Positions 23,406 to 37,019 of a stretch of DNA of 64,000 bases are shown piece by piece. The notes below the pieces were generated by a model. It was given only the letters and a program-made list of their open reading frames with translations, made no database searches and was not told the origin of the DNA. A program made the translations under genes and the position numbers. Position 1 is the first letter of the stretch, and each line of letters begins with the position of its first letter. Source of the stretch: Taenia hydatigena (lineage: Eukaryota > Platyhelminthes > Cestoda > Cyclophyllidea > Taeniidae); the NCBI GenBank assembly GCA_036345935.2, contig JADWOT020001457.1, positions 1 through 64,000 of the forward strand. Reading direction: 5' to 3'.

Positions 23406-26400
23406 TAAAACACGTTTTACTCGTCTGCCATCTCAAAGGTTTCTTTCTGCGTGCTGTCATTCTGTTTTGTTCCTGTCTTTAAAATAGCTTTAACAAGCTA
23501 AAAGCTGCTTTAACTTCGCACTCTTTCGCCTTGTTAGTCTTTTCCTTCTCTGGTGCCAACAAAATAATGAGGCTTGATCTCCATCCCTCCCTTGCTCTTT
23601 ACTACGGCTTGCTTTTAAGCTCCAGCTGAACAATAAGCCACAACAATTGATGTATGTGAAGGCAAGAACAATTAGCTGCTTTGCTAGCATTTACTTCCTA
23701 CATGCTACTCTGATTAACCACTTTTATGCGCGCTGCGAAATTTATAGCGCTCTGTAAGCGCGGAGCCTTCTCTTAACCATCCTGCCATCGATACAATGGC
23801 CAGGTTTCCCTGCATTCTATTATTAATCACTATGGTGGCTTCCAATCCTCCTACAGCCAAGAAGCGCAACGAACATTTTGACACCACAACCAAAAACAAG
23901 CCTGTGTGAAACCACCAGCTACAAACATGCTGAAGATGGTAGGTTCATCGTTCTCAAGGCAGGCTCGGCGCCATGTACTCAACTACCTGAGTTTGTACTT
24001 TTTAATTCTACTTGGAAGGCATTAGGTCAAAAATCGGCACAATTAGATTTGTGAGTAAAGAAGTGCATGCATGAACACCCAAACTTGACGCAATATCCGA
24101 ATTTCGCATTGTCTGGAGGTGTAAGCCGCAATTTGATCAAAATGGTAAGAGGGTGTAAAGGGCTTCTCCTACAAAAGAAATAAGTGTGCTTTTGGCAAAC
24201 TTTCCGCACACTACACACAAATAAACTAGTGCTTTCTCAGTTGTCATCATTCTTGATAGTTTGAAATAAACATTTTATTCGGTGACGTCTCTCAACAAAA
24301 TGATCTGTTAAGTCGGAAACTCATGTTAAGTTTAGTCGGGTACCACTGAATCAGATCAACCCATATTCCGGTTTCAGACTGAAAATCGGCAAATGCATAG
24401 TTTTGAAGGAACATCTGAAAGACAATATGTGCATAAGTCAAAGTGTTTGTTGCGCTTCAGATTCTCTAAACAAAGGTCCCAACACAAAAGTGGGGATGCT
24501 TATCTTGGCACATTGTACATGAGCGTTCTCGTCCTTCATTTGTTCAGCGTTGCCTCACAAATGCTTGACAAGTGCATGCATCAGGCTACGTCCAGGAATC
24601 GCGAAGTACATACAAAGCATAATTCGAGACCAGTGTAGAGACTTCCCGTAACAGAGAGCTTCAAAGACTAGTTCAATGCGCGAAACCCAATATTTTTGAC
24701 CTGTAGATTTTGTTGGGATAGACTTGCATGAGAATCGGAAACTTAAAGACCCTTGAAATTGGCGGTCCTGGACATTGCGAGATCCTCAGGCAACAGGGCG
24801 ATTCCTACTTCAATGGCATTTATGACGTTGTCGATGTTTACCCTATCATGCTATCATGCTGACAGTAACAGGACCGCTACTGGATTCTTCATCTATCCAT
24901 CTCTCATTTGTTGCGTTCCTGTATAAATCCTTTTTGATAGCGGATCATTTGTGCTTTAGATCTTAAATGCTTGTTCGGATCACCAATCCGGAATGAACGT
25001 TTATGTGAGCGCTATTGCAAGAAAAAAAGTTCAAAATCGGCAATTTACGATATCCGCCAGCAAGCGCAGGCTAAGATTCGGCAAAACTGCACGAAGGAAC
25101 TTGAACGGCTTGGTCGTGTGCCTAAAAGAGGAGCGAATGGAGGAGGTCACTCGGAGCATTTTCATGCGCTTTGCTTGTCATGCAATTACGGCCTGTTTCT
25201 GTCTGCCCTTAAGAGCTTCAGACGTTGCCACTCCTTGGCTTGAAAAAATGAAGCCCTTGCACCTCGATCACACATATCCGATAATGCCAGTCGACTAAAG
25301 CATTACGAGGCGTTGATTTCTGGTCGCAAAATTCATTGACATAGTAGCACTTCTCGAGTGACGTAAACTGTCCATTTATGGGATGGAAATAAGAAACTCG
25401 TGTTTGTGAATACTTTTGCTTTAAATCAACATTATGTTACGCAATGGCTATTCTTTTGAACACAGTCATCTATTGCTAAGGAGACAATTGTGCTACATCG
25501 TGCTGTACGACTTTAGTGTTGTACTTTCTCGTCAGTTGTGCTCTTTTCTGAGGGCACTCACTGACACCAGCCACCATGCTATCCATCCCCATTCTTTGTT
25601 CTGCTTTTCTTCACGTGCAATGATTTATTCTGTTCACCCTTCCTTTGCTAAAAGAGTTGAGGTATCTTGGCGTTCAAATGCTGAAACGCTGGAGTGCGGC
25701 CAGGCTATTTGTGTTCCACTGAGTAAGGGCAACTACAATACGACACATCGATGGATGTGGTTGAACAGATGTGGTAATAATTGTCGCCATGCTTTGCAAT
25801 CATTTTGCTGTTCTCATTTAGGTCTAACATAAATATGTAAGTGATACTGCCACATCATTATCGGCTCGCCGCTTAAGGGATAGAGTAGCTTTGTAATCAA
25901 TGCTAAGTAAGTGCTGCTACAAAACATAGCACATTCAAAACAAGATGAGTGTAAAAAAGACAAATGATTAATTGTTGCTCTGAACGAGAGACCTGGCTAC
26001 AAGCACCACCTGATAATAAAATGTGAAGTAAATTCTACCATCACATTAATTTTCTTTGATGAAAGCACATGCTTAGTGTGTGTGTGCAGGAACGGAGGCA
26101 CCCAAGAGGTGTATTAAGCACATGTTTTGGATTCTGTACTCACAGCCGATTTAACTTCTTCGACTTTTGCGAACCAGTGAATCGGTCAAATCTGACAGCT
26201 CTCATATGTCGTTAAAGTCAACACGATGTGCACGTTTCAAAGAGAATTGGTGACTACGTTAGCATGTCGCGGAATGGCTTCTTGAATATGCTCTACTTAC
26301 TTGTTCACTTCATCAAAAGGCAGAAACGAAGTCTCCATCTCCGTCCTCTTACTCTAAAGTGTAGACGAATAAACTGGTTGAGGTGTTATTGTCTACAGTA

Positions 26401-26874
26401 AAAGCAACTGCAATGCGTGTGAGTGAAATGATGTGTAGCCTTGATTCTAGTCTCTTATTCTTTCCGCTTGTGCTGCCGTTCCAATCTCATAATGCTTTAT
26501 GGCTCACGACACACGCATTGTGCAAACAAGCAGTTAACATGGCAGTGATGATAGTAGTGCTCTCGATCACACCTCACCTTCCAAGTCCAATATGCAGACG
26601 ATCCAACGTCTTCCATTGATGAGGAATGACTCAGGGTAGTGGTAGTTCAGGCACCGGTGCTGATGTCAGCATTGCCCATTCCTCCCCTTCTGCTTCCTAT
26701 ATCACATAGCCCTATCACGAGCTCCAGCACCTTCTTCAATCTACCTATCCTGCATTCGCCATATCAGCCACCTGATACTGTATAAACTGAGGCTGCGGTG
26801 CAGAACAAATCAAGGCATCGAGAGTGGGTCCCTGTGTCTGCGTCATCACTTGGCAATAAGCACATTTAGGAGCG
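23406..26874. other. no supportable gene
   Basis: Overlapping plus-strand frames at 24971-25298 and a 132-codon frame at 25434-25832 are the longest openings. Neither has a recognised domain or paired splice signals. A short TG repeat lies near 26078-26089. Confidence 0.35.
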
Positions 26875-27166
26875 ATTTTATCGGTGCCGCGACAAAAGAC
26901 TAACGCCCTGCTACCAAGAGGTGCCCACATACAGAATACTTCCAACTCCTCACAATCTGTACCGACAGCACCTCATCACCATCGCCAAAGGCGACTGCAT
27001 GACCAATCCTCCGTCTCAACAATATAAAACGTCATACCAAATAAAAAGGAGAGATTCGTCTGTGCCGCGACAACAGACTACCACCCTACTACTCTCAAGA
27101 GGTGTCCACATACAGAATACTTCCAACTCCTCGCACCATCGCAAACGGCGACTGCATGACCAGTCG
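26875..27166 (+). repeat. two units of the ~180-bp tandem repeat family
   Basis: The landmark ACATACAGAATACTTCCAAC occurs at about 26927 and 27108, 181 bases apart. The intervening sequence matches the arrays at 45.3-46.9 kb closely and in the same orientation (for example GGCGACTGCATGACCAATCC). The second unit is truncated after GCGACTGCATGACCAG. No element body was recognised beside it, so this is a solo fragment or the remnant of a lost copy. Confidence 0.8.
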
Positions 27167-28667
27167 TATGCGGATTGACATACATGTTTGGTGCCAGCCT
27201 TCACAACCAAATGAAAAGACCCATCGCACTAGTTTAAATATATTCCATCTAGATGCAAGAGTCTACAAACCGACTCACCAGAGTTATGGACAAGTTAGTA
27301 TTATGCGGGTGTAAAACGAGCCTCACGCCATCATCTTCACCCTCATCAAACAACTCTGGATGTCTCAGCAGAGTTCTCGCAGTGACGCTAATGAATTTCA
27401 CCTCTCCTTGAAACAGGCACCAAAACCGCTTGATCGTGTGCGAAAGTGATTGTGCAGAAGGTTACGCAAATCGCATTAATTCCATCAAAATTTCGCATAC
27501 TGATCGGCTGGGATTCGATCACTCATCTTGAGGCACCAGGCTATTCATTTCTAATCAGAAATGTCGTGACGGGTATTTACACGAATCGCACTCGAATCCG
27601 CGCACGTAGAGTCCAATCTGGGGATGAAAGGGTGTACACCAGCCATCCGAAAAATTCAAAGCAACGGCAAGGGCAAGATTCGCCTTTAGTGCTGTTCTGT
27701 AATGCCTCCATAATTATAAAAAGGATCCCATGGAAAAAAATTTCCTGGAAAATAGGGCCTGTAGATTCTTCAGCAAGAAGGAAACTTAAATGCCAGAAGC
27801 ATTTCCAACCACATTTAACATATGAGGCCTCATTTCGCAAAGCTCGTCGTTGATAGAGTGACAATCCGTTAAAAACACTGGCATAACAACCTTAGTTAAT
27901 CGCTTAATGCATTGTGCAGCATAAAAATTGAGGCGAGTGGGGCTTCGTGTTTAGAAAGGACAGCGGCGCAAGAAGTTGGGGTCATCGCACTCATGCAAAG
28001 CAGTTGGTGGTGCCCATTGGATGCGGCAATAGGTCTCTGACCATTAGCTATTTCAGAGGATGCTGGTCTGTTTTAAAGCGTGCACTCCAAAGTGGTACTT
28101 GACAGGAGCTTGATTTTTTCGAGGATGGTCAGCGTTGGAGTCGGATTCACCGCAAGAGATGAAGTTATGAATGTGGATGCCGCGCCGCTGCTTCCGGGCG
28201 TCTCAATGTGAGTAAAGAGCCCTTGATTGAACCCTTCTATAATGAGTTTTAAACGTCCCTGCCGATATTTTGTAGGCGAGTTAATGTATGCACTACATAA
28301 ATTGTCCAATTCTCCCAATTCTCTAATTTACCCATCCACTAATGTTTCAACCACCTCACCTACCGTGTGATTGATTGACTGACTGAATGAGTTACTGATT
28401 AATTCATTGATATGTTCATCCCCTTGCTCTTTTACTTTATTTTAAGCTGTTTTGTTGTTCGTTTGATTGCTTAGTGCCCTCCTTCGGCCCGCCCGTCAAT
28501 GGAGGTGGCAGCACAATACTGAAGCCATGACTTTGGTATTCCTCCCTTGTTCCCACTCTCTCTTTCTCCTCCCTTCCTTACTTGCATGAAAAGTCAGTGG
28601 TTGGCACGGTTGACTTATGAGTGTTTTTCTCTTATAACTAACACGTTTTAACAGATGACAGTCACAC
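27167..28667. other. no gene recognised
   Basis: A 135-codon plus-strand frame (27446-27853) and overlapping minus-strand frames lack recognisable domains. Nothing else of note. Confidence 0.35.
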
Positions 28668-28747
28668 CTTTCGCACATTTGAAACTCCTTCTCAAGGCTA
28701 CAAGACAGCATGTCACAAATGCACTTGTCATCAGTGCCAACAATTAA
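28668..28747 (-). CDS. annexin-repeat exon
   Basis: After a good acceptor (pyrimidine-rich tract then GGTTGCAG) the minus strand encodes LIVGTDDKCICDMLSCSLEK and continues EFQMCER to a GAAAG|GTGTGA donor-like site. G-T-D-D, then hydrophobics and ML, then an acidic residue a few positions later is the core of the annexin repeat, in which GxGT plus a downstream acidic residue bind calcium. Read through, the frame continues with HLLKR, also annexin-like, so the exon could extend to about 28620. The usual GxGT is reduced to VGT. Annexins are cytosolic phospholipid-binding proteins of four repeats; only part of one is seen. The rest must lie across long introns or is absent. Confidence 0.5.
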
Positions 28748-31700
28748 CTGCAACCCAACAAAACAAAGAATATTTGAAAGCCCGATGGAATGAATTATTC
28801 TGCATCTGTCACGGAGTCACACAAATGAGCTACGGTCAACAGTGCTTTAAGTCGTAACCAAACATCTCCATCACTACTGTATGCACACCCACTGCAGCGC
28901 CTTCAGCCTTCCCTCACCCCAAGAACACCAAATAAGACACAACATTCGAGCAGAATACACGTCTCTTCCACATACCCACGACCCACTCAGCGAAGGTACA
29001 ACGGTGGGGAAAACGAGTGGCCCCACCACCAACACTCGTAATTTAGCGAACTACCGATGCTTTACACAATCCATCTCTCCGCCTCCAGCGCCATCCTCCG
29101 TTCTCTTCTTGGTAATTGTGCCGCATCTGCCATCTCCTCCTCACCTCCTATGGTCGAAGCGCATTCCGTGGGGAATGATGGGGATCCACCGACCACCATA
29201 CCTACAAGCGAAATACCAAATTCTGCCAACGATACAACCTCAAGACCATGACATTAACGGAACAACTAAGACTTGATGTGACTATCAGTCTCAAACCTAG
29301 TGCCACATGGTAGCCGTACGTCGACAAACTTAACTAATTGCATTAGGCAGCATCAACACTCCTCAGTGCCATTAACCGACAGATATGGTTGTTAAACAAC
29401 ACACACGCGCACACCCACACAATTTTATAAGGGAATCAACTGTATATGTTAGATTCTGCAGAACCAATTTGGGCATAAAGTCATTGGACATTTACCGGTT
29501 CTCCTGCCAATTAATCGCACTCTGGCAATGTCACCCCACTCACTGCAACACATTGAAACGCCTCCTTGCGTAAGTTATGCATGCACAGAAACTTCTCAAC
29601 AACTTGTGTTGAATTTCTTCAGCATTGGTCAAACCACTTTCAAGCATATACAGCTCACAATAACCACAATTCCGATTACTCCACAACCCTTTCATATTGG
29701 CTTTACTTCATACCATACTATTGTCAAAGGCCACAGAAAGTAGACATCCTATTTTAAAAAATAAGCAAACAAAACTAATATTTGTAGACCAACGATAACA
29801 TCGGACTTAATTTATGCAACATTTCGTCTTACAGGCAAGTACTCACCAGACTACCCCTTAGCACCAAAGCACTGCGTCCATTCTTTCATAACTCCTCCAA
29901 GCACAAAAGTCACGCTACTTATGGCCTGTAAGAATAAATATTAAACATCGAGAAGGGAAATCTTCTGCAGGATTGACTGGTCGAATGACTGCAACATCAC
30001 AACTGTCGACGACGAGTTCAAGGACACATAGTGTCGTCTCAGTGGACTCCCATGGGCTGACTTCTACAGCCACATTCGCCTTCTCTAATGCCACCGTCAG
30101 CAATGATGCATGCTGTTGGCAGCCGGATGAGTCCGTGATGACGTTGAAAAGCAACCCATAACCAACTGCGCGGGCGGTGGAGGTTGCAGAACGATTGCTG
30201 GTCAATAGGGCTGTCCGTCTTCACCACCATCCACCATCCTTGAGAGGCTAACTAGTCAAATCAAAAACACTACGCTAACAAGCTTTGCGCCCGAAATTAG
30301 CACCTTGCAATGTTCAATGCTTATCGCAAAATACTCTAGGGGAAAAAACTACACTTGCCGTACTTTAAGCTTGCAACGACTTTGACACCATGTAAAGCCA
30401 AGTGATTCCTGATATAAACCACTATCCAATCAGCCACCGGGACAGCTTCAACTGCTCCCCTTCAAAATCATTCTGCAAAACGATCAAGCGATGAAAAGTG
30501 CTATTGCTAGATAACAAAAACTCGTCCGAATTCAACTCCTCATGTTCATTCAACAAAAAAGTTTAATCGCGTTTCGACCTGTTCATATACGTGCACGCAA
30601 CTATAAACAAGTCAACTTTATGCATTCCATATGCATAAACTGAGAAGCAACATAAAATCTTCCGTGTGTAGTTGAAATATCAGTAAATGCAAAGACAAAA
30701 AAGGCATACAATTCAAAATACAAACATGTCGGAGTTCGAGAAAAGGGTGCAGAGTAGATTCCAAAACGGCTCTGCCGCACTGCCGCCCATTTCCACCCCA
30801 ATTCACCGGCCTTTCTCAACGCGATCATAAGCCTGCCTGCCAGCTCAACACCAACCTCCCATCCATCTCGTCTGTTTACCTGCTGACCATGCAGTTATCC
30901 AATGCTTGAACCGAGAGAGCTAACACCTATCGCTATGCCATCAAACGCAACAACATCATCCATGGCAATATCCACATCGCAGGCCAAAGGAGACGCCCCC
31001 GCAATTGATTTAGATATCCCACATTGCATATCATTCCACACGCCCATCACATGTAGCTTCACCACTACTGTAAATTCGTAGTATCCAAAAAGTACAAAAG
31101 GAAAAAGTGGGAAAGCAGATACACAAACGTCTAATGACCGGCCACATCAACACATACAAGCAAATATTATATTTAAAAAAGCCAGACGTTTAAGACCGCT
31201 ACAAGGCAACGTCTGTGTAGCAATGCGAAATTGCCCAGCGAAGAGTTACAGGTCTCTCAGCAACCATCATCCTGCTTCTCAATCAGCCTCAAGCACTAGC
31301 TCATTTCAGAGCTGAACCCACATAACAAGTTTCATAAAGATACTATCAACACACGACCGTGGTCTCGAGGCCAAGAAACGACCGAATTGCGAAGTGCCCT
31401 GCACACTCCATGCATTTCTCACCAAAGCAGATATTATATGCATTAACATAACGCACCTACTGCCATGCATAAATACGAAAGGATCTACGAAATAGCGCAC
31501 ATCAGGTTTATCACCGCGCGAGACGTATCGACCAATGAACTACAACCTAATCTTACCTAAGAAATGCAATGAGTAATAGCGACGGCGAGATTCGCACTGA
31601 GTGTTGCTAGGTGTCACTTTCACGCCCAGCAGATAATGCCGCATCAAAAATACACATTCCTGTCAAGTGAAATAATGACGACCAACATTCATACCAAGTG

Positions 31701-33230
31701 AGTCCCATTATTTACTGAAGTTTCTGGTTTCTAAACAAATGGAGCCTCTCAGCTATAATTCAAGCACACTTGCAAGCACCAAGCACTTCACACCAAAATA
31801 AAGATTAAAACCAACCGCGCAATCGCAATTCGGCATAACAAATAAGTATGATTAAGATTCGTCATTATAAAGCAAAACTGGCCTTTGCATTTTCTAAAAT
31901 TCGAAGAGAATGATAATCACAAAACCACAAACTGACGTTTGAAAATGTGTCGAACTCTGCTTAGGGCTAAATAATTTGCAACAAGTCTACGGAGCGACTG
32001 AAGCTGCCACCGACAACGTATGCATTCAGCATAAAATCTGTGCCTTCGTCGTTCCTCTGATCACCACGCACGACATCTTGCCTGCTCCTTAGAAGCAATT
32101 GTGGCGTCAAAGTCCACTTATTCAAAGACCTGGAAAGGGACGAACCAGTACGCCGTTCTTTTTGATTCAGGCAGTGCTGATTGAGCCGAAGTAGCATCTT
32201 GTACACTGAGTATCCCTACCCCTCCAACCTACTAACACCTCAAGCCACCTCAATTTACTTCTTGGGTGATCGACGTAACTCCTTGCTTCTCGAGGCTGCA
32301 TACGGCAGGGAGATGTCGCTAGTACATCGCAGTCTCCATTGCACCCTTGGCAAACGTAATGCCACCTGAATCTGATGGGCCAGCAGAAGCCAGTCTGACA
32401 CTTGACAAGATCAAGGGTCCCCTGGCAAACTTCGATTTCACGAGTCCTCTTCCTCGAACCCATGACAATGCCAGTCACGAAGTTGAATTGTCTACCCACC
32501 TTGAGGAGAGTAAGTAGAGCTTTGGTCGCATCGCCTTTGTTGGATGACTGAAATTGCATCCTCCTACTGACAATTTCCTACTTTATGCCCTTGTGACCCT
32601 TCACGGCGCTACAGCTTGCCCTAGTTGTAGATGGGTCTACAAACTGCAGACAATTTGTGCATTCATTATTCTGTACAAATGCACTTCCTTTACTTATGTA
32701 CTTTGTGTTCCATAACACGTGTTTTGTGCAACTTTCAGTCCACGAAAGAGTCTAATGGGCCATGTCATCAACGTTTAGCGACAAATGCGCGTAATTGTTT
32801 TCTTTAACTTTATCTAGGTGTCGATGTGTACTACTTATACGTAATCGCTTAATGCACGAATTTAACAAAGGTAACTGCAGAACTTTGCGACTCATCCGAG
32901 GATGAAAGTAGGCACACCACTTGAGCAGACCAACTACATTCCTTACGTAGAAAGAATTTGTGCTTGTAGCGTGGCCTAGAGGTTAGGCCACCCAACGAAG
33001 TTACAATAGTCGTCCGAGTGATCGCAGACGAAACTGAGAGCTGAACAACCAACAAACGTGCAGATTTTTGTGCTGAATATTTCCATTACTATGCCAATCA
33101 GAAGTAGCACGGTGTTTGGTTTGGCTATGGACAACTAGCCGGGTCCTCAATTTTCCAGAGACAATGCCTCTGTAATTCATGCTAACAGTGCACAGATTCA
33201 ATACTTATCTTCATCAAATGTGCTTTGTAG
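28748..33230. other. A/C-rich stretch with no supportable gene
   Basis: The plus strand is visibly rich in A and C, giving many short overlapping frames. The longest (28881-29276 plus, 32167-32559 minus, 31967-32206 minus) were not assignable. No further annexin motif was found upstream of the isolated exon. No element-body homology was seen before about 33.64 kb. Confidence 0.4.
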
Positions 33231-33286
33231 GCCAGAGGCGAAGGAACAATTTGAAGCTGATCGCGAAGCAGTGTGGTCCCTCTCTG
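33231..33286 (+). CDS. possible small exon, unassigned
   Basis: A 56-base segment follows the acceptor TGCTTTGTAG and ends at CTCTG|GTGCGC. Entry and exit phases agree, and the translation, PEAKEQFEADREAVWSLSG, is highly charged and protein-like. It is too short to assign and no partner exon was found. Confidence 0.25.
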
Positions 33287-36133
33287 GTGCGCGAAACATC
33301 CTCGTCTTGAACTCTTCTACAGTATCCTTCTCTAATCTCCCTTACTGTTATCAGAAATTTCAAAGCGTACTCAGCCTTCTAATAGTAAGGGTGGAAAGGG
33401 GGAAGAGAGGGAACCTCCTACACAGATCCTCTGCCTATGCCTAATACAAGAAGGTTCATTACTCTGAGACGCCTTAATCGTCCTAGACGAAACGGCCAAT
33501 CAATAGCGTATTATCAGTGTGTTGTAGAATTGCTCGTGTCTAAACAAAGAGATTTAATTTGTGCTCATGTCTTTTGCTTACGACGTACGTCTAAGAAAAC
33601 GTAAGCATTACACCATTATATCACTAACAAATGTGGAATGTGAAAAACTAGAAAAATCAAGCTTGACATAAGGGTTGCTAGTTATTAAAGAACAACCTAG
33701 AGAACAACTCACCGAGACCTTGATTGTGGCGTAAAAATCGTTAAAATTATAACTTTGTGTTTAGAGTATCCTACAAATGTCTTGCAAAACTGCATTTGCT
33801 TAATCTTATTGTTTAAAATGAGTGGTTGTATTTTCATTGTGCTATCTAAGGTCGATTGGAATCCCTGCGACGACAATTCGCTTTCATCGTTCCAAATACT
33901 TTTTGATGTATTTGGCGGCATATATGAAGAGATGACTTGGATGCGTTCGTCGCCGTGCATGGTTCGTGGCTCGCGCTAATGAGTCCAGGTATGTGAGTAT
34001 TCATATTTGAAATTTTTGATTTATTTTATGCGTATGCATAGGTGACCCTTTATTATTGGCATGAATGTGTGGCTAGCGAATTTTGAGGCTTGCTGAAATC
34101 GTGGTCCTTGTGATGCTAAGATTCTGTTAACTCGCTTAATTAAATACCCAAGCGCATTTTACATTAGGGTGGTGTCTGCTGATTTTGGCTGTTGCAAGTC
34201 TTTTGCAAGTCATGATGAAAGGTGAGGGGTCTAATTTTACTATAATTGGTTACCACTACTCCATTTGTGGGCAATGAATCGCGTAATGAATCGATGGACT
34301 TGCCGCTTGAGAGCAGTCGAACTAATTGAGGCGAATCAGAGATAACTCTCTTGGTTATGTAGCATTCATTGAAGAAACAACAAAATTGATTCGAGGAAAA
34401 TGTAAGCGGATAATACAGCGATTGTGTGGTGCAAATCTCCACCCCAGGTTTTTGTCTCTAGCACAGCTGATCTGAACTTGTTGGTTGCAGCCATTCTAGT
34501 AGTTCATTGTGGGAGTTCACTTATCATGTGGCGTTTGCATGGATTCCTTTCCTTTGCTCTAGTCGATAAAGAAGTTGCTAACTGCAGCGAAAAGTGCGAA
34601 TGAAAAATTGCATGCTGACCTCGGTGAATGGGTAAAGAATTATGATTGTTGGTAAGGTGGCAAGATGGTTTGGGTGTGACGCATCCATCGTTCCACTGAG
34701 AGATGACGTAACACTAGAAATTGTCTGAGCGTAGACGTGAGAGGAGATACAAAACAGCTTAAACTTGAAAATGCTAGAATTATAAATCGGTGGTTTATTC
34801 CTAGTTCGTGATATTATTTAGGCAGCAGGTGGTGAGCTGGGATGATTTTCGCATATAACAATTTCTTCGCTTCCAAAAAAATGCCACTGCATGCCATTTT
34901 TCAGTTGTAAAGGATATGATCAATGTCCTCTCTTCGCTGTACAGTCGTTGGTGCTCCAAAAGACTTGGCGCTCTTTTATCATAAAGCTTGCTGCCCAAGT
35001 TGATAATGTGTGATTAATTCACCACTCCTTGCATGAGGTGAAGAATTGAAGTGGAGGCGAACGGTCGCAGTGTCGAGTTCTCGGTGGGGTCACAGGTGTC
35101 ACGAGCTGGGTTCTTTCCTCTTCTATTTTCTCGGGCGCGAGTGCAGCTGGGGTCTTGATGACTCTGTTGCCTTGTAGGAGGTACGGTAAGTGTTCACCCT
35201 CTTCTTACCAACGTTGCACACATTTGATGTGCTGATTAATGCAGAGGGGCCTAATGTCGTCTCTCGAACGCGTTTTTCTCGTTTGTTATAATTGGCTGAA
35301 GTGAAGTGCTATAAGCATATTGGGTGAGGTTGGAGCAGTGAAACATACGTAGGAGCGTTCTTGGTGGATAATTGCATTTATTTTATGCAAAAGAGCTTTT
35401 GATGCAAAAACAATGGAACATCTAAGCTATGGTGAAGCCGTTAAAAAGAGGGTATGTAAAGTCGTTTTTTGAAGGCTCATCCGTTTTCTGTAACGCACTA
35501 TACGAATCGGTCATTTGGTGTCCATTTTAGATCGATATTGCTTACTTTGGACACGAGCTAGCAGATGAACACGTAGGGCCGTGGTGTCCCTTTTACAACT
35601 TCGTGGCCTATTTTTCGTCTGTGGAGCGTCATCATCGTAGTCTCTGTTGTAATTTTTTTCATTTCCTTCCATGCATCTCTGTTGAATTCTAGTAGCTTTG
35701 CCATTGGCATTCAGTTTCCTAATTATTAATTATTAGTTAGGCACTGGTACTCACCACAATTTAGTTGGTAGGTTGAGTTGGCACAACTGATTGTCTGTGT
35801 AGTTTGGCCTAAGCTGGTACTCTGCAGCAAAGATGGCTACAAGACGTATGAACTGCACGTGAGGAAACATTACGTTCATGTGTGATGGTAGTCCAGATCC
35901 ATCCTAGTCATCGTGGTATCTTAGTGGGGAGGTAGAATTTGTCATTGTAAATTCACAGATTCGAATTGGTGGCGGATGCGCTAACGAGGCCGATCAGAAG
36001 TGTTTTCGACGTCAATTTGCTTACACGCTCTGCCTCAAAGGAATGAAGTAAAAAACTTGCATCTGATTCGCATATAGTGGGACGTTACGAAGGAATGTTA
36101 AGCTAATCTTTGTCATGTGTTCAACAAGGCGTT

Positions 36134-36148
36134 TGTGTGTGTGTGTGT
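36134..36148. repeat. (GT)n microsatellite
   Basis: An uninterrupted run of GT dinucleotides within the left element copy. Confidence 0.8.
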
Positions 36149-36444
36149 ACTCCCCAGTTCTCGAATGAGCATTTTGAGTGACGTTTGGTGTGGTTTTGTG
36201 TTGTGGTGACTACAAACCGAATGGTGTTTGGCCACAGTACGTGAAATGTACTTCGTCGTTGTCAACTGTCTGATGGGTTTGACTAGTTAAGGTTTCCGTC
36301 TAACTTTCGAGTGATATTCGCTAAAGGAATGGCAAGAAAAGAAAGCCGCGAGAACTTACCACCACAGTTGAGCTTCTTTTTATGCATTTACAAGTATATC
36401 AAACTTGAATGAGAATCCTTCAGCTTGTGACTAACCGTGGTTTA

Positions 36445-36900
36445 AATGAGAAGATCTCGAGCCAGATTGTAACAAAGTGCAAGCATTCGGTATGTGAGTA
36501 CCTCTTGGTGGTGGGGCGTTTGCCTGTGTTGTCGCGGCACCAAGGCGTTTCTCCCTTTTTTAAAAGCCTTTTACGATTTTTCATTGGTAATCGGAGATCC
36601 GCTGTGAGTCGCGTGCTGCGTTTTTTTTATGAGGAGCTCTCAAGAGAGATTGTGACTAAATGGGAGCATTCTGTATGTAAGCACCACCTGGTAGTAGGGC
36701 GTTTGCCGAAGTTATCGCGGCACCAACGAGTCTCCTCCTTTCAGATCCCTTTCGCGTTTTTAAGTGTTGCGAAGGAGAACTGCTGTGACAGTCGCGTGCT
36801 GCGTTTGTTATGAGGAGCTCTTGAGAGAGACTGACGAAGTGATATCCTTCTGAGTGCGTTCGCATTGCCCCATGAATCCCCTTTTCTGTGCTGAACTGTA
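36445..36900 (-). repeat. diverged ~180-bp tandem repeat array, minus orientation
   Basis: The unit landmark GCATTC-GTATGT recurs at about 36483 and 36664 (181 apart), with GTTGTCGCGGCACCA and GTTATCGCGGCACCA at equivalent offsets and a third, poorly preserved unit behind. It is the same unit as at 45.3-46.9 kb but in opposite orientation and more decayed. Confidence 0.65.
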
Positions 36901-37019
36901 AAGACATAGCGCTACAGTTCCTCGTACCATTGTACAGCTGAACATTCCATCTCCTCCACTGTTTCTAAGCAAGTCAGCGCTCAAAAATCTGCCCTCACTA
37001 CGAGCTGTCTCGCTATCTG

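Larger units (their letters stand above)
33640..36900 (+). mobile_element. older, inverted copy of the tandem-TIR (foldback-like) element
   Basis: From about 33.64 to 35.96 kb this strand matches the reverse complement of about 48.96 to 46.95 kb, with many substitutions and small gaps. Clear shared blocks include TTTTATGCGTATGCATA (near 34025 and 48595), ACAATGGAACATCTAAGC (near 35410) and CTAGTCATCGTGGTATCT (near 35905). It ends in a short array of ~180-bp units at 36445-36900. The segment 35.97-36.44 kb has no obvious partner in the other copy, and the array expected at the left end is missing, so this copy is truncated. Conserved short frames in the body are not recognisable as a transposase. 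Confidence 0.65.

Noticed and set aside
30118..30150. Hammerhead-ribozyme-like core (GGATGAGTCCGTGATGACG then TTGAAA)
   Set aside because: It closely resembles CTGATGAGTCCGTGAGGACGAAAC, but the essential U of CUGAUGA is G, two extra bases precede GAAA, one stem II pair is lost, and neither stem I nor stem III can be formed with the flanks in either permutation.
32960..33000. tRNA A-box-like GTGGCCTAGAGGTTAGGCC
   Set aside because: It forms a D-arm-like hairpin, but there is no B box or acceptor stem at tRNA spacing.
36409..36813. 134-codon open frame with two internal repeats
   Set aside because: It lies in the 180-bp tandem array; the protein repeat simply mirrors the DNA repeat unit.
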